10,595 nt of DNA from Desulfatirhabdium butyrativorans (GTDB lineage Bacteria; Desulfobacterota; Desulfobacteria; Desulfobacterales; DYRK01). Within the stretch, counting starts at the first letter, position 1, and each line of letters begins with the position of its first letter. Below, piece by piece: positions 1-6,954 of the stretch. The notes below the pieces were generated by a model. The model was not told the origin of the DNA and made no database searches. It saw only the letters and a program-made list of their open reading frames with translations. Position numbers and translations under genes: made by a program. The stretch covers positions 1-10,595 of the forward strand of contig DYRK01000024.1 of the NCBI GenBank assembly GCA_020718785.1. The letters are read 5' to 3'.

Positions 1-3
1 GTG

Positions 4-29
4 CGTTCCCAAGCCGGGGCTTGGGAACG
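4..29. repeat. Inverted repeat, 12-bp arms, REP-like
   Basis: Arm CGTTCCCAAGCC (4-15) is exactly complementary to GGCTTGGGAACG (18-29), separated by only GG. A perfect 12-bp dyad with a tiny spacer is typical of dispersed REP-like or miniature palindromic elements. I have the impression that CGTTCCCAAGC-type palindromes recur in large deltaproteobacterial and cyanobacterial genomes, but only one copy is visible here. It lies immediately upstream of the kinase gene and contains an in-frame TTG (21) that could be mistaken for its start. It could also act as the terminator or attenuator of a gene left of the window, although no T-run follows. Confidence 0.8.
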
Positions 30-53
30 AGAAAAATAAAGCGTGTTTTAATA

Positions 54-3000
54 ATGAACAGACAGCCTTTGCAGCGTAAAAAACTGAAATCGGAAAATGA
101 GGCACTGCGCCGGCGTGAAGCCCTGCTTCTGGCATCGGCAGACATGGCAAGACAGCTTCTGGCCCAGTCTTCGTGGCACGAGGATATCCGCAAGATTCTG
201 GAAAATCTCGGTCAGGCTGCGGATGTGAGCCGTATCCGCATTTTCGAGAATTATGAAGACGAAAACGGCAGACTGTGTATGCGGCAGCGATACGGATGGG
301 ATTCTCCGGCAGCGCCGGCGGACCGGTTTTCCAAGCAGTCTTTTTCCTATTCGGACGGTTTTATCCGATGGCAGGTAATTCTCGGAAACGGGGAGGCAGT
401 TTACGGAAATATCGCTGATTTTCCCGAAAGCGAACAGAGGATTCTTCAGTCCAGGGCAATTCTGTCCCTTGCCGCGGTTCCGATTTTTGCAGGAGACCGA
501 TGGCAGGGATTCATAGGCTTCGACGACTGCGCGGATGTCCGGGAACGCTCCCCTGCGGAAATCGGAATTCTCAAGGCATCTGCGGATATTCTGGGCGCGG
601 TGATCCGCCGTGAACAGGCAGAGGAGAAAATCCGGGAAGTTCAGGAACGGTTTTTGCGGGCATTCGAACTCAATCCCGCGCTCATGGCAATTGTCAGCCT
701 TGAAGACGGCCGGCTTGTGGAAGTCAACACCTATTTTTTAGACGCGCTGGGCCTGGACCGGGACAATATCATGGGCAAAACCTGCATAGAAATCGGGATG
801 TTTTCCGCGGAAGAATGCCGGAACTTCACCTCAGTGATCTGCAACGGCCGCGGCTGTCTGAGAAATACGGAGGTCCGTTTCCGCGGAAAAGACGGCAGGA
901 TGATTTACGGTCTTATGTCCGCTGAACCGATCACGGCAGGTTCTGAAAAATGTCTCCTGATCTCCGTAACCGATATCAGCGAGCGGAAACAGGCAGACGA
1001 ATCTTCCCGGCGATTCGAATTCATTGCCAATGCCTCCAGAGACTTGATGACCATCATCAACCGCGACTATGTTTACGAGGCTGTCAATAAAGCTTATTGC
1101 GATTCCTACAACAAAACACGCGAGGGAATTGTAGGCAAAACTCTGGCTCGGGTCTGGGGAGACGATGTGTTCGAACAGAACATCCGCAAAAACATCGAGC
1201 AGTGCTTTGAGGGCCGTGAGGTGAGATATGAAAGCTGGTTCAATTTTCACGGAAAAGGCCTGGGCTATTATCAGGTGATCTATTCTCCATATTATGATGA
1301 CAAGGGCGAAATCACCCATGTAGGCGTGGTGTCACATGATATCACCGACATGAAGCGCGCGGAAGAAGAACTTCAGAAGTCAAGAGATTTTCTCAACAAC
1401 ATCATTGACTCGGTTCCCGAACCGATCTTTGTCAAAGATTCGCAGCACCGATGGATTATTCTCAATGACGCTTGTTGCAAATTTTATGATATTACCAGAT
1501 ACAGACTGCTGGGAAAAACAGATTATGATTTTTTCCGCAAAGAAGAAGCAGATATTTTCTGGGAAAAAGATGAAGCGGTTTTCATGTCAGGCGTCGAGAG
1601 CGTAAATGAGGAAAAATACACTGACACATCCGGCAGACTGCATATTATCTCAACCAAACGCGCTTTGCTGGAACATCCCGGGACCGGTGAAAAAATTCTG
1701 GTAGGCGTGATACGCGATATCACCGAAATCAAAGAGGCGCAGGAAGTCCTGATAAATCACAGAGATCATCTGGAGCGCATGGTCAAACTCAGCACTGCCG
1801 AGCTTCAGGCAGCCAAAGAAAAAGCCGAGGCAGCGACGCGTTCCAAAAGTGAATTTCTCGCTAACATGAGTCATGAAATCCGAACTCCGATGAATGCCAT
1901 CATGGGTCTGTCGGAACTGGCTCTCAGAAGTGAACTGCCTCCCCGCCAGCGCGATTATCTGAGCAAAATAAAAGTATCTGCCAAAGTGCTTCTGGGAATT
2001 ATCAACGACATTCTGGATTATTCGAAAATCGAAGCCGGCAAATTGGAACTGGAGTCAGCGGATTTCAATCTGCTTGAGGTGATAAACAGTCTTTCGGATA
2101 TGTTTTCAACCAAAGCTGCGGAAAAAGATATCGAGCTGATCCTGTCGGTTGCCGATGATGTACCCTGCGCGCTGGTAGGGGATTCTCTGCGGCTCGGACA
2201 GGTGCTTATCAATCTTACAAACAATGCAGTCAAATTCACAGAACACGGAGAAATCGAAGTCAAGGTTCAGAAAGAGACAGGAGTCAAAGGGAACGCGGGG
2301 AAGGTGCATCTCAGATTTTCGATCCGCGATACCGGCATCGGCATCCTGGCAGAGCATATTCCGAAACTTTTTACGGCTTTTACTCAGGCAGACGGATCAA
2401 CTACCCGTCAATACGGCGGAACCGGTCTGGGTCTGACGATATGCAAATGGCTCGCCGAGATGATGGACGGCGAGATATGGGTTGAAAGCTTTCCGGGCAA
2501 AGGCAGCACTTTTTATTTCACAGCCGGATTTCTGCAGCAGCCCGGTGCAGAGAAAGTGAAACACACCGCGCCTCCGGACCTTCTGGGCATAAGAGTCATT
2601 GTGGCAGACGACAATAAGACATTCCGTGAATTTCTCTCCGACACCCTGTCTGATTTGGGCTTCAGGGTCTCTGCCGCCGAATCCGGGGAAGAGGCATTAT
2701 TGCTTTTGGAAAGACATAAGAAAAAAGACCCTTACGGACTGATATTCATAGATTTGAGAATGCCCGGCACCGACGGAATCGAAACCGCCAAAGTCATCCG
2801 GGGCAACGGAATCCGGATTCCGATTATTCTTATGACCGCTTTCGGACGGGAAGAGGAACTCCGAAATAACGGGAAACTGGATATCACCGCATTTCTGAGC
2901 AAACCGTTGAAATTTTCCACATTGTATGACACGGTCATGACGGTTTTCGGGAAAAAAGATGAGGTCTGTGCAGAAGCACAGGAGACGCAGATGCAGGCAG

Positions 3001-4391
3001 ATTTAACGGAATATCTCAGGGGGGCCCGGGTGCTTATTGTAGAAGATAATGCCATCAACCGCGAGGTTGCAACAGAGATTCTGCGAAGTGCCGGGATTGT
3101 CACAGATACGGCAAACAACGGAGAAGAAGCGGTCCGGATGATATGCGAAAGGGGTTTGGGGTCAGAGGTCAGAGGTCAGAGGTCAGGGATCAAAGATACC
3201 CCGAACCCCGAACCCCGAACCCCTCACCCCTTTTACGATGCGGTTCTGATGGACGTGCAGATGCCGGTGATGGACGGTTACGAAGCCACAAAATCTGTCC
3301 GGAGATGGGAGTCAGGGACCCGGGATCTGGGAGCTGGGAGCTGGGGTCCGGGGACCGGGGACCGGGGTCGGAGGATTCTTACCCAGAACCCCGAACCCCG
3401 AACCCAGTACCAAGTACCCAGCACCCAGCACCCAGTACCCATCATCGCCATGACTGCCCACGCCATGCAGGGGGACCGTGAAAAATGTCTCGAAGCCGGC
3501 ATGGATGACTATGTGACCAAACCGATTGATGCCTCACTGCTTTTTTCTGTGCTGGAAAAGCATATTCCTCCGCCGGACCGCAGGTCAGGTCAGGGGTCGG
3601 AGGTCAGGGGTACGGGGTCAGGGGAAACCCCTCACGTCTCACCCATCACCTCTCACCTGCCCCAGGCAGGTCAGGGGTCGGAGGTCAGGGGTACGGGGTC
3701 AGGAGAAACCCCTAACCTCTCACCCCTAACCTCTCACCTCCCTCAGATTTCGCTTCTCCGGGATCGCTTGAAAGGTCAGGCAGATATTGACGCGGGACTG
3801 AAGCGGCTGCGCGGAAATGAAAGGCTTCTCATAAATCTGCTCAAAAATTTTGCAGATGATTACAAAGGAGTCACAGATCGGATAAGATGTATGCTCAATT
3901 CCGGGGACAGGGATCAGGCACGGCAGGTCATTCATACGGTCAAAGGGCTTGCCGGCAATCTTTCGGCAACAGCGCTGCATGAGGCAGTCATAGAACTGGA
4001 AACAGCCGTCAAAGAAAAATCCGGCATTATGCCTGATGATATGCTGAGTCGCACAGAACATGCGCTCGGGCAGATTACAGATGCGCTTGCAGATATTGAC
4101 ACTATTCCGGAAGAGCCGGAATCGCTGTTCGACCATGAAAAACAGATCAGACCGCCGGGTCCGTCCGAACTTGCCGAGGTGCTGACCGATATTGACAATC
4201 TCATGGCAAAAAACCGTGTGGAAGCTGAAACGCGTTTCAATGCCGTAAAAAAATTCATAGCAAATCCTGAAACGGATCAGGAAATCCGGGAAATTGAAAA
4301 GCATCTGGCTGTGTTTGCTTTTAAAGATGCCCAGAAAATCTTCAGGAAATTGGCGGAGAAACTCGGGGTGGAAGTGAGAAATGAAAAGTGA
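54..4391 (+). CDS. Hybrid sensor histidine kinase / phosphorelay protein (GAF-PAS3-HisKA-HATPase-REC2-Hpt)
   Basis: This is a soluble multi-step phosphorelay kinase of 1445 residues from ATG 54, with no membrane segment. Approximate domain order is GAF 30-190, PAS 197-312, PAS 320-437, PAS 444-562, coiled coil 562-598, HisKA with phospho-His607 (ANMSHEIRTPMN), and HATPase with N-box N724, G1 DTGIG 759-763 and G2 GGTGLGL 788-794. REC1 follows (DD852-853, D900, T928, K950), then REC2 (ED997-998, D1067, T1134, K1156), Hpt with His1294 (HTVKGLAGN), and a helical C-terminal module. All relay residues are intact, so the inferred route is His-Asp-His. REC2 carries repeat-derived insertions at about 1034-1059 and 1086-1129, and the REC2-Hpt linker is also repeat-derived. 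The start is uncertain: ATG 54 has no clear Shine-Dalgarno, TTG 21 lies inside a palindrome, and the frame has no stop back to the left edge, so the true start may lie outside. The signal and the partner regulator are unknown. Confidence 0.95.
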   Translation: MNRQPLQRKKLKSENEALRRREALLLASADMARQLLAQSSWHEDIRKILENLGQAADVSRIRIFENYEDENGRLCMRQRYGWDSPAAPADRFSKQSFSYSDGFIRWQVILGNGEAVYGNIADFPESEQRILQSRAILSLAAVPIFAGDRWQGFIGFDDCADVRERSPAEIGILKASADILGAVIRREQAEEKIREVQERFLRAFELNPALMAIVSLEDGRLVEVNTYFLDALGLDRDNIMGKTCIEIGMFSAEECRNFTSVICNGRGCLRNTEVRFRGKDGRMIYGLMSAEPITAGSEKCLLISVTDISERKQADESSRRFEFIANASRDLMTIINRDYVYEAVNKAYCDSYNKTREGIVGKTLARVWGDDVFEQNIRKNIEQCFEGREVRYESWFNFHGKGLGYYQVIYSPYYDDKGEITHVGVVSHDITDMKRAEEELQKSRDFLNNIIDSVPEPIFVKDSQHRWIILNDACCKFYDITRYRLLGKTDYDFFRKEEADIFWEKDEAVFMSGVESVNEEKYTDTSGRLHIISTKRALLEHPGTGEKILVGVIRDITEIKEAQEVLINHRDHLERMVKLSTAELQAAKEKAEAATRSKSEFLANMSHEIRTPMNAIMGLSELALRSELPPRQRDYLSKIKVSAKVLLGIINDILDYSKIEAGKLELESADFNLLEVINSLSDMFSTKAAEKDIELILSVADDVPCALVGDSLRLGQVLINLTNNAVKFTEHGEIEVKVQKETGVKGNAGKVHLRFSIRDTGIGILAEHIPKLFTAFTQADGSTTRQYGGTGLGLTICKWLAEMMDGEIWVESFPGKGSTFYFTAGFLQQPGAEKVKHTAPPDLLGIRVIVADDNKTFREFLSDTLSDLGFRVSAAESGEEALLLLERHKKKDPYGLIFIDLRMPGTDGIETAKVIRGNGIRIPIILMTAFGREEELRNNGKLDITAFLSKPLKFSTLYDTVMTVFGKKDEVCAEAQETQMQADLTEYLRGARVLIVEDNAINREVATEILRSAGIVTDTANNGEEAVRMICERGLGSEVRGQRSGIKDTPNPEPRTPHPFYDAVLMDVQMPVMDGYEATKSVRRWESGTRDLGAGSWGPGTGDRGRRILTQNPEPRTQYQVPSTQHPVPIIAMTAHAMQGDREKCLEAGMDDYVTKPIDASLLFSVLEKHIPPPDRRSGQGSEVRGTGSGETPHVSPITSHLPQAGQGSEVRGTGSGETPNLSPLTSHLPQISLLRDRLKGQADIDAGLKRLRGNERLLINLLKNFADDYKGVTDRIRCMLNSGDRDQARQVIHTVKGLAGNLSATALHEAVIELETAVKEKSGIMPDDMLSRTEHALGQITDALADIDTIPEEPESLFDHEKQIRPPGPSELAEVLTDIDNLMAKNRVEAETRFNAVKKFIANPETDQEIREIEKHLAVFAFKDAQKIFRKLAEKLGVEVRNEK
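3153..3230. repeat. Heptanucleotide repeat array A inside REC2 coding sequence
   Basis: This is a period-7 array with two opposed arms. The left arm repeats GAGGTCA-type units (about 3158-3188), and the right arm repeats CCCCGAA (CCCC at 3199, 3206, 3213, 3220 and, after TCA, 3227). The reverse complement of the right arm is again G-rich with period 7, so the arms can fold on each other imperfectly. It adds 26 codons (about residues 1034-1059) in frame between helix 2 and strand 3 of the second receiver domain, a surface loop. It resembles the short tandemly repeated repetitive (STRR) heptamers described in cyanobacteria. Confidence 0.85.
3309..3440. repeat. Heptanucleotide repeat array B inside REC2 coding sequence
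   Basis: The left arm consists of TGGGAGC, CGGGGAC and CGGGGTC-type heptamers (about 3309-3370). After a short unrelated spacer the right arm carries CCCCGAA and then ACCCAGC/ACCCAGT heptamers (about 3381-3440). It inserts 44 codons (residues about 1086-1129) between helix 3 and strand 4 of REC2, just before the PIIAMTAHAM strand and its conserved Thr1134. The spacing D1067 to T1134 is therefore 67 residues, where a normal receiver has about 28-30. The array has no stop codon in the kinase frame. Confidence 0.85.
3586..3747. repeat. Heptad array C: 81-bp tandem duplication in the REC2-Hpt linker
   Basis: Two 81-bp copies (3586-3666 and 3667-3747) each contain a G-rich arm with GGGG runs on a 7-nt grid, a short AAA turn beginning around 3625, and a C-rich arm of CTCACCT/CCCCTCA units. 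The copies encode 27-residue protein repeats, GQGSEVRGTGSGETP followed by (H/N)xSPxTSHLPQ. They lie between the last REC2 segment and the Hpt domain, where length variation should be tolerated. The last few bases of copy 2 run into unique sequence. The duplication stays in frame because 81 is a multiple of 3, not because the 7-nt unit is. Confidence 0.9.
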
Positions 4392-4446
4392 GAAGTGAGA
4401 AATCTTGATCTTCACTTCTCACTTCTCACTTCTCACTTTCTTCATT
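4371..4446. terminator. Heptad array D hairpin between convergent genes, probable bidirectional terminator
   Basis: The left arm is built of AGTGAGA-type heptamers (about 4371-4400), followed by a loop of about 10 nt (AATCTTGATC) and a right arm of TCACTTC heptamers (about 4411-4440). Here the arms are nearly perfect complements, giving a stem of roughly 20 bp. The stop codon of the kinase (4389-4391) lies inside the left arm, and the stop of the opposing gene (4442-4444) lies at the outer edge of the right arm. Its position between converging genes makes a bidirectional transcription stop plausible. There is no long U-tract, so the terminator role is inferred, while the repeat structure is directly visible. 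Confidence 0.65.
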
Positions 4447-5215
4447 TCCCGAAGATGTCCGAGAGGGAAAATTTGCGCCAGTTTGCCGGGACTTCAAAGG
4501 TCGAGGCGGGCAGGGAGGTTTTTTCGACTTTTATGACTTCATCGCTCTCCGGGTAGCCGTCTTCGTCATAATCTGTTTTTTTAAGGGGCCATCCTTTGGT
4601 AAGCAGATTTGTCACCTGGGGCGATGACAGCACGACATCGTCATTGCCCTGACCGAGTCCTGCATAAAATGCAGTCAGCATTTTCCCGAAGCTTTTCACA
4701 TCAAATTCTTTATCCACCCGGATGTCTTCAGCGATCCACTGTTCCTGCCGCAGCATCCCGTTGAACAGAATTTCATATTTCCTGACATTATAGCCTTTCA
4801 TAACACTGGTGCGGTTGCTCTCTTTGACCTCCACCGCAGGGGGCCTGGCATTGATCTGTTTGTTTACTTCACGGTCAATGTTCTGTCTGAAGGCTTCCCG
4901 CTGTCCGGCCGGCACATCGGACAATTGCTTTTCCACCACACGGTCAGCAATTTCCATACCTTTTCGGGTCTGGGCAGCGAATTCATCCGGCGGACCGCTC
5001 CAATAACTTTTTTCTTTGGGATTTCCGAAAGAGATCAGATTGTTGTCCAGATCAAAGATAATAATCTGATCCGCGGCTGCAAACTTCATTTTATTATCCT
5101 GAATATATGTTATCTGCTTATCGCCCTCGCTGCTCTCCGTGAAAACCCAGCCCGCAGATGCGTCGGCTGCAATCAGCAAAAGCCATACAGCCGACAGAAT
5201 CACCTTTTTTTTCAT
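4442..5215 (-). CDS. Exported DUF4412-like protein with an EF-hand-like loop
   Basis: The 257-residue product starts with a clear Sec signal peptide: MKKK, a hydrophobic core at about 5-16, and cleavage predicted after ADASA at residue 21. It is therefore probably periplasmic or surface exposed. The start is supported by AGGAG (5224-5228 on the minus strand) 8 nt upstream of ATG. The mature part is mostly beta-type with a charged helical stretch around 75-120. The C-terminal pattern GWPLKK, an acidic loop, then LPASTFEVPANWRK resembles DUF4412-type periplasmic proteins; this is a resemblance and not a proven match. Residues 215-226 (DYDEDGYPESDE) fit the spacing of a 12-residue Ca2+-binding EF-hand loop. 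The gene lies 60 bp downstream of the ATPase/Toprim-like pair on the same strand and converges on the kinase gene. Biochemical function is unknown. Confidence 0.85.
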   Translation of the reverse strand: MKKKVILSAVWLLLIAADASAGWVFTESSEGDKQITYIQDNKMKFAAADQIIIFDLDNNLISFGNPKEKSYWSGPPDEFAAQTRKGMEIADRVVEKQLSDVPAGQREAFRQNIDREVNKQINARPPAVEVKESNRTSVMKGYNVRKYEILFNGMLRQEQWIAEDIRVDKEFDVKSFGKMLTAFYAGLGQGNDDVVLSSPQVTNLLTKGWPLKKTDYDEDGYPESDEVIKVEKTSLPASTFEVPANWRKFSLSDIFGK

Positions 5216-5275
5216 ATTATTTTCTCCTGTTTCCTGTTTATCAGATGAACTGAAATTTCAACAATTTTTTATTTT

Positions 5276-5758
5276 TTACGCTCCGAACAGAAATGGTTTA
5301 ACAAATAAAAGCATACGCTCCAATTCTGTCTGATTGTGTTTGAGAAGACTATGTTTCCACAATTTATTCGTGTTGTCAGAGCAATCTTTTGCAAGAATTT
5401 TTCCGATATCCTCAAAACTCTTTCCGGTATCTTTCTTCAGTTCTTCCGGTTCGGATAGCACTCCGAGAACGAATACTCTCTTTTTCAGATCATTCGGAAT
5501 CTTACTCGTTACATGACTCAAGCGATCTTTATCGTTGTCGAAATCAATAAGTAAAACTATTCTTCTCTCTTTAAATTTCTGCATGTCAGGTGCATAATTA
5601 TTCGTGAATTTATTCAAAACTTTTGTCCAACCGCCGGCATTCGGCATGACTTGAATTGCATTGCTATTGATATTACAAATAAAACCATTTGCAATCTGGC
5701 GATTGGCATCATCTTCAGGCAACAAGACAATGTGCGGGGCATACTTGTTGACACTCAT
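5276..5758 (-). CDS. Small Toprim-like protein, partner of the upstream ATPase
   Basis: The product is a 160-residue soluble protein with no signal peptide. Two hydrophobic strands each end in acidic residues: HIVLLPEDDANRQ (E15, D16, D17) and RRIVLLIDFDND (D72, D74, D76). Between them is a strand-turn IQVMPNAGGW. A Glu-bearing first strand, a GG turn and a later DxD strand are the layout of the Toprim fold found in OLD nucleases and in AriB of PARIS. However, the usual E-G pair is E-D here and the protein is short, so the assignment is inference. A 4-bp ATGA overlap with the ATPase stop and no good ribosome-binding site imply translational coupling to it. By eye the gene is more A+T-rich than pgm or the kinase, which hints at transfer. 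Alternatives are an uncharacterised DUF without catalysis, or a regulator of the ATPase. Confidence 0.8.
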   Translation of the reverse strand: MSVNKYAPHIVLLPEDDANRQIANGFICNINSNAIQVMPNAGGWTKVLNKFTNNYAPDMQKFKERRIVLLIDFDNDKDRLSHVTSKIPNDLKKRVFVLGVLSEPEELKKDTGKSFEDIGKILAKDCSDNTNKLWKHSLLKHNQTELERMLLFVKPFLFGA

Positions 5759-6864
5759 AATTCTATATCGCCGAGAATCAAGGCATCTATAAGATCGCCT
5801 TCAACAGATATATCACTGAGCAATCTGATCAAAGTCGGCTCCATGTGGCTTTTTCGATCAACTATAAAGGTATTTTCGTTTGAAAATTTCCGGATTGCTT
5901 CAGGATTATGAGATGTCACTAAAACTTGACTGGTGCCCTGAAATGAGCGTCGCAACGATGCGACAAAATGTCCGACCTCTGACAAAGAGAGATGGTTATC
6001 AGGCTCGTCCCAGAAGCAAAAAATCGGTCCGTAGAAATTATTGGCAGCTAAGACTACTGCACAAAGGAAAAAGCATTTTTCACCGTCAGACAGGTCTTTA
6101 AAGTCAACACTCAGATTTCCATTATTCGTTTTAAACCGGACAATCATGCTTTTAGAGTCTTTGCCGATCTGTTCATTCAGAAAATCCCGAATGTCAGGCA
6201 TCACTTCCCGGAGATATTTGTCAACCTGTGTGTAGGCAGCAGGATAACGGCTGAGTAATCCGGAAATCCACTCCCCTAAGTTCGAACCGTCCCGCTTAGG
6301 CTCCAAAGTTTCACCGCCGGAGTCTCCTGTCATCAAGCTTGGGATCGGGGCTAAAATGATCATGCGGGCAAGCCAAGTCTTGAAAATACGAAGGGGATCG
6401 GTCTCTGATTGCTCCTGAAATATCGGAAGGGCAACAACAGCCTCGTCCACAAGAAACTTGGCTTCGTCATTTTGTGAGCCTCTATGAAGTGTGACTCGAG
6501 CTTCTTTTCGGGAGTAAACCGGATTTCCCGAAACTGTCAGTGCTTCTTCAAAAATCCTAAGCTCTTTGAATTTTTCCGGCAACTCCAGGGCAAGGACATA
6601 TTTGTATAACTTTTTGTCAAGTAATACTTCTATTTCAAAGCGGATCGGGACATCAGACCTTCCACGAGTGAAATCCTTGGACTGAACAAGGTGTCCGACT
6701 CTGTTTACACCTCGGCTGACAGCTTGAAATATCTCTAAAACATAAGAAAGAGTTGATTTGCCTGTACCGTTTTTTCCGATCAGAAGGGCAGACGGCAGTT
6801 CCTTTACGCTCAGTTCAAAGTTTTCCAGACATCTGAAATTGTTTACATACAGTCTTTGGATCAT
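5755..6864 (-). CDS. AAA/ABC-type ATPase (AAA_21/AAA_15, OLD-like head domain)
   Basis: The 369-residue product is an SMC/ABC-like ATPase with all nucleotide-binding motifs. These are Walker A GKNGTGKST (30-38, K36), signature LSDGEK (258-263), Walker B IFCFWDEPDNHLS (D286, E287) and an H-loop in TSHNPEAI (H319). The N-terminal IQRLYVNNFRCLENFEL is the usual opening of RecF/OLD-type ATPases. There is no long coiled coil and no fused nuclease domain: the protein ends soon after the H-loop region, where OLD proteins would continue into Toprim. The next gene overlaps by 4 bp and looks Toprim-like, so the pair could be a split OLD or a PARIS-like unit. The start is supported by AAGGA (6876-6880) 11 nt upstream and by a sigma70-like promoter at 6901-6930. 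The ATPase family call is secure; the role in defence is not proven. Confidence 0.93.
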   Translation of the reverse strand: MIQRLYVNNFRCLENFELSVKELPSALLIGKNGTGKSTLSYVLEIFQAVSRGVNRVGHLVQSKDFTRGRSDVPIRFEIEVLLDKKLYKYVLALELPEKFKELRIFEEALTVSGNPVYSRKEARVTLHRGSQNDEAKFLVDEAVVALPIFQEQSETDPLRIFKTWLARMIILAPIPSLMTGDSGGETLEPKRDGSNLGEWISGLLSRYPAAYTQVDKYLREVMPDIRDFLNEQIGKDSKSMIVRFKTNNGNLSVDFKDLSDGEKCFFLCAVVLAANNFYGPIFCFWDEPDNHLSLSEVGHFVASLRRSFQGTSQVLVTSHNPEAIRKFSNENTFIVDRKSHMEPTLIRLLSDISVEGDLIDALILGDIEL

Positions 6865-6900
6865 GGCAAGACGATTCCTTATTTTTTCTCAAACGGGGGA

Positions 6901-6930
6901 TATATAACACAGACTGAAAATGACTGTCAA
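6901..6930 (-). promoter_or_regulatory. Sigma70-like promoter of the ATPase/Toprim-like operon
   Basis: On the minus strand a perfect -35 TTGACA (6925-6930) is followed after 18 nt by TATATA (6901-6906), a 4/6 match to the -10 consensus. Transcription would begin about 30 nt before the ATPase ATG at 6864. It sits in the 90-bp gap after the ABC1 kinase gene, so the two-gene operon has its own promoter. No operator dyad is evident in it. The call rests on consensus matching only. Confidence 0.6.
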
Positions 6931-6954
6931 GCCTGAATTTGAAATTCTGTTCAT

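Noticed and set aside
1..31. Palindromic sequence resembling a CRISPR repeat end
   Set aside because: It occurs once only, with no spacer-repeat periodicity and no cas gene nearby.
3143..3481. Plus-strand 112-codon frame rich in Pro, Arg and Gly
   Set aside because: The heptad arrays are stop-poor in several frames, which makes open frames appear; the kinase frame explains this region.
5251..5260. TGAAATTTCA palindrome and a TTGAAA -35-like hexamer upstream of the exported-protein gene
   Set aside because: It is too short, in A+T-rich sequence, and no -10 lies at proper spacing; the gene may be read from the upstream operon.
6935..6947. GAATTT-G-AAATTC dyad after the ABC1 kinase gene
   Set aside because: It has only 6-bp A/T-rich arms with a 1-nt spacer and no T-run; not convincing as terminator or operator.
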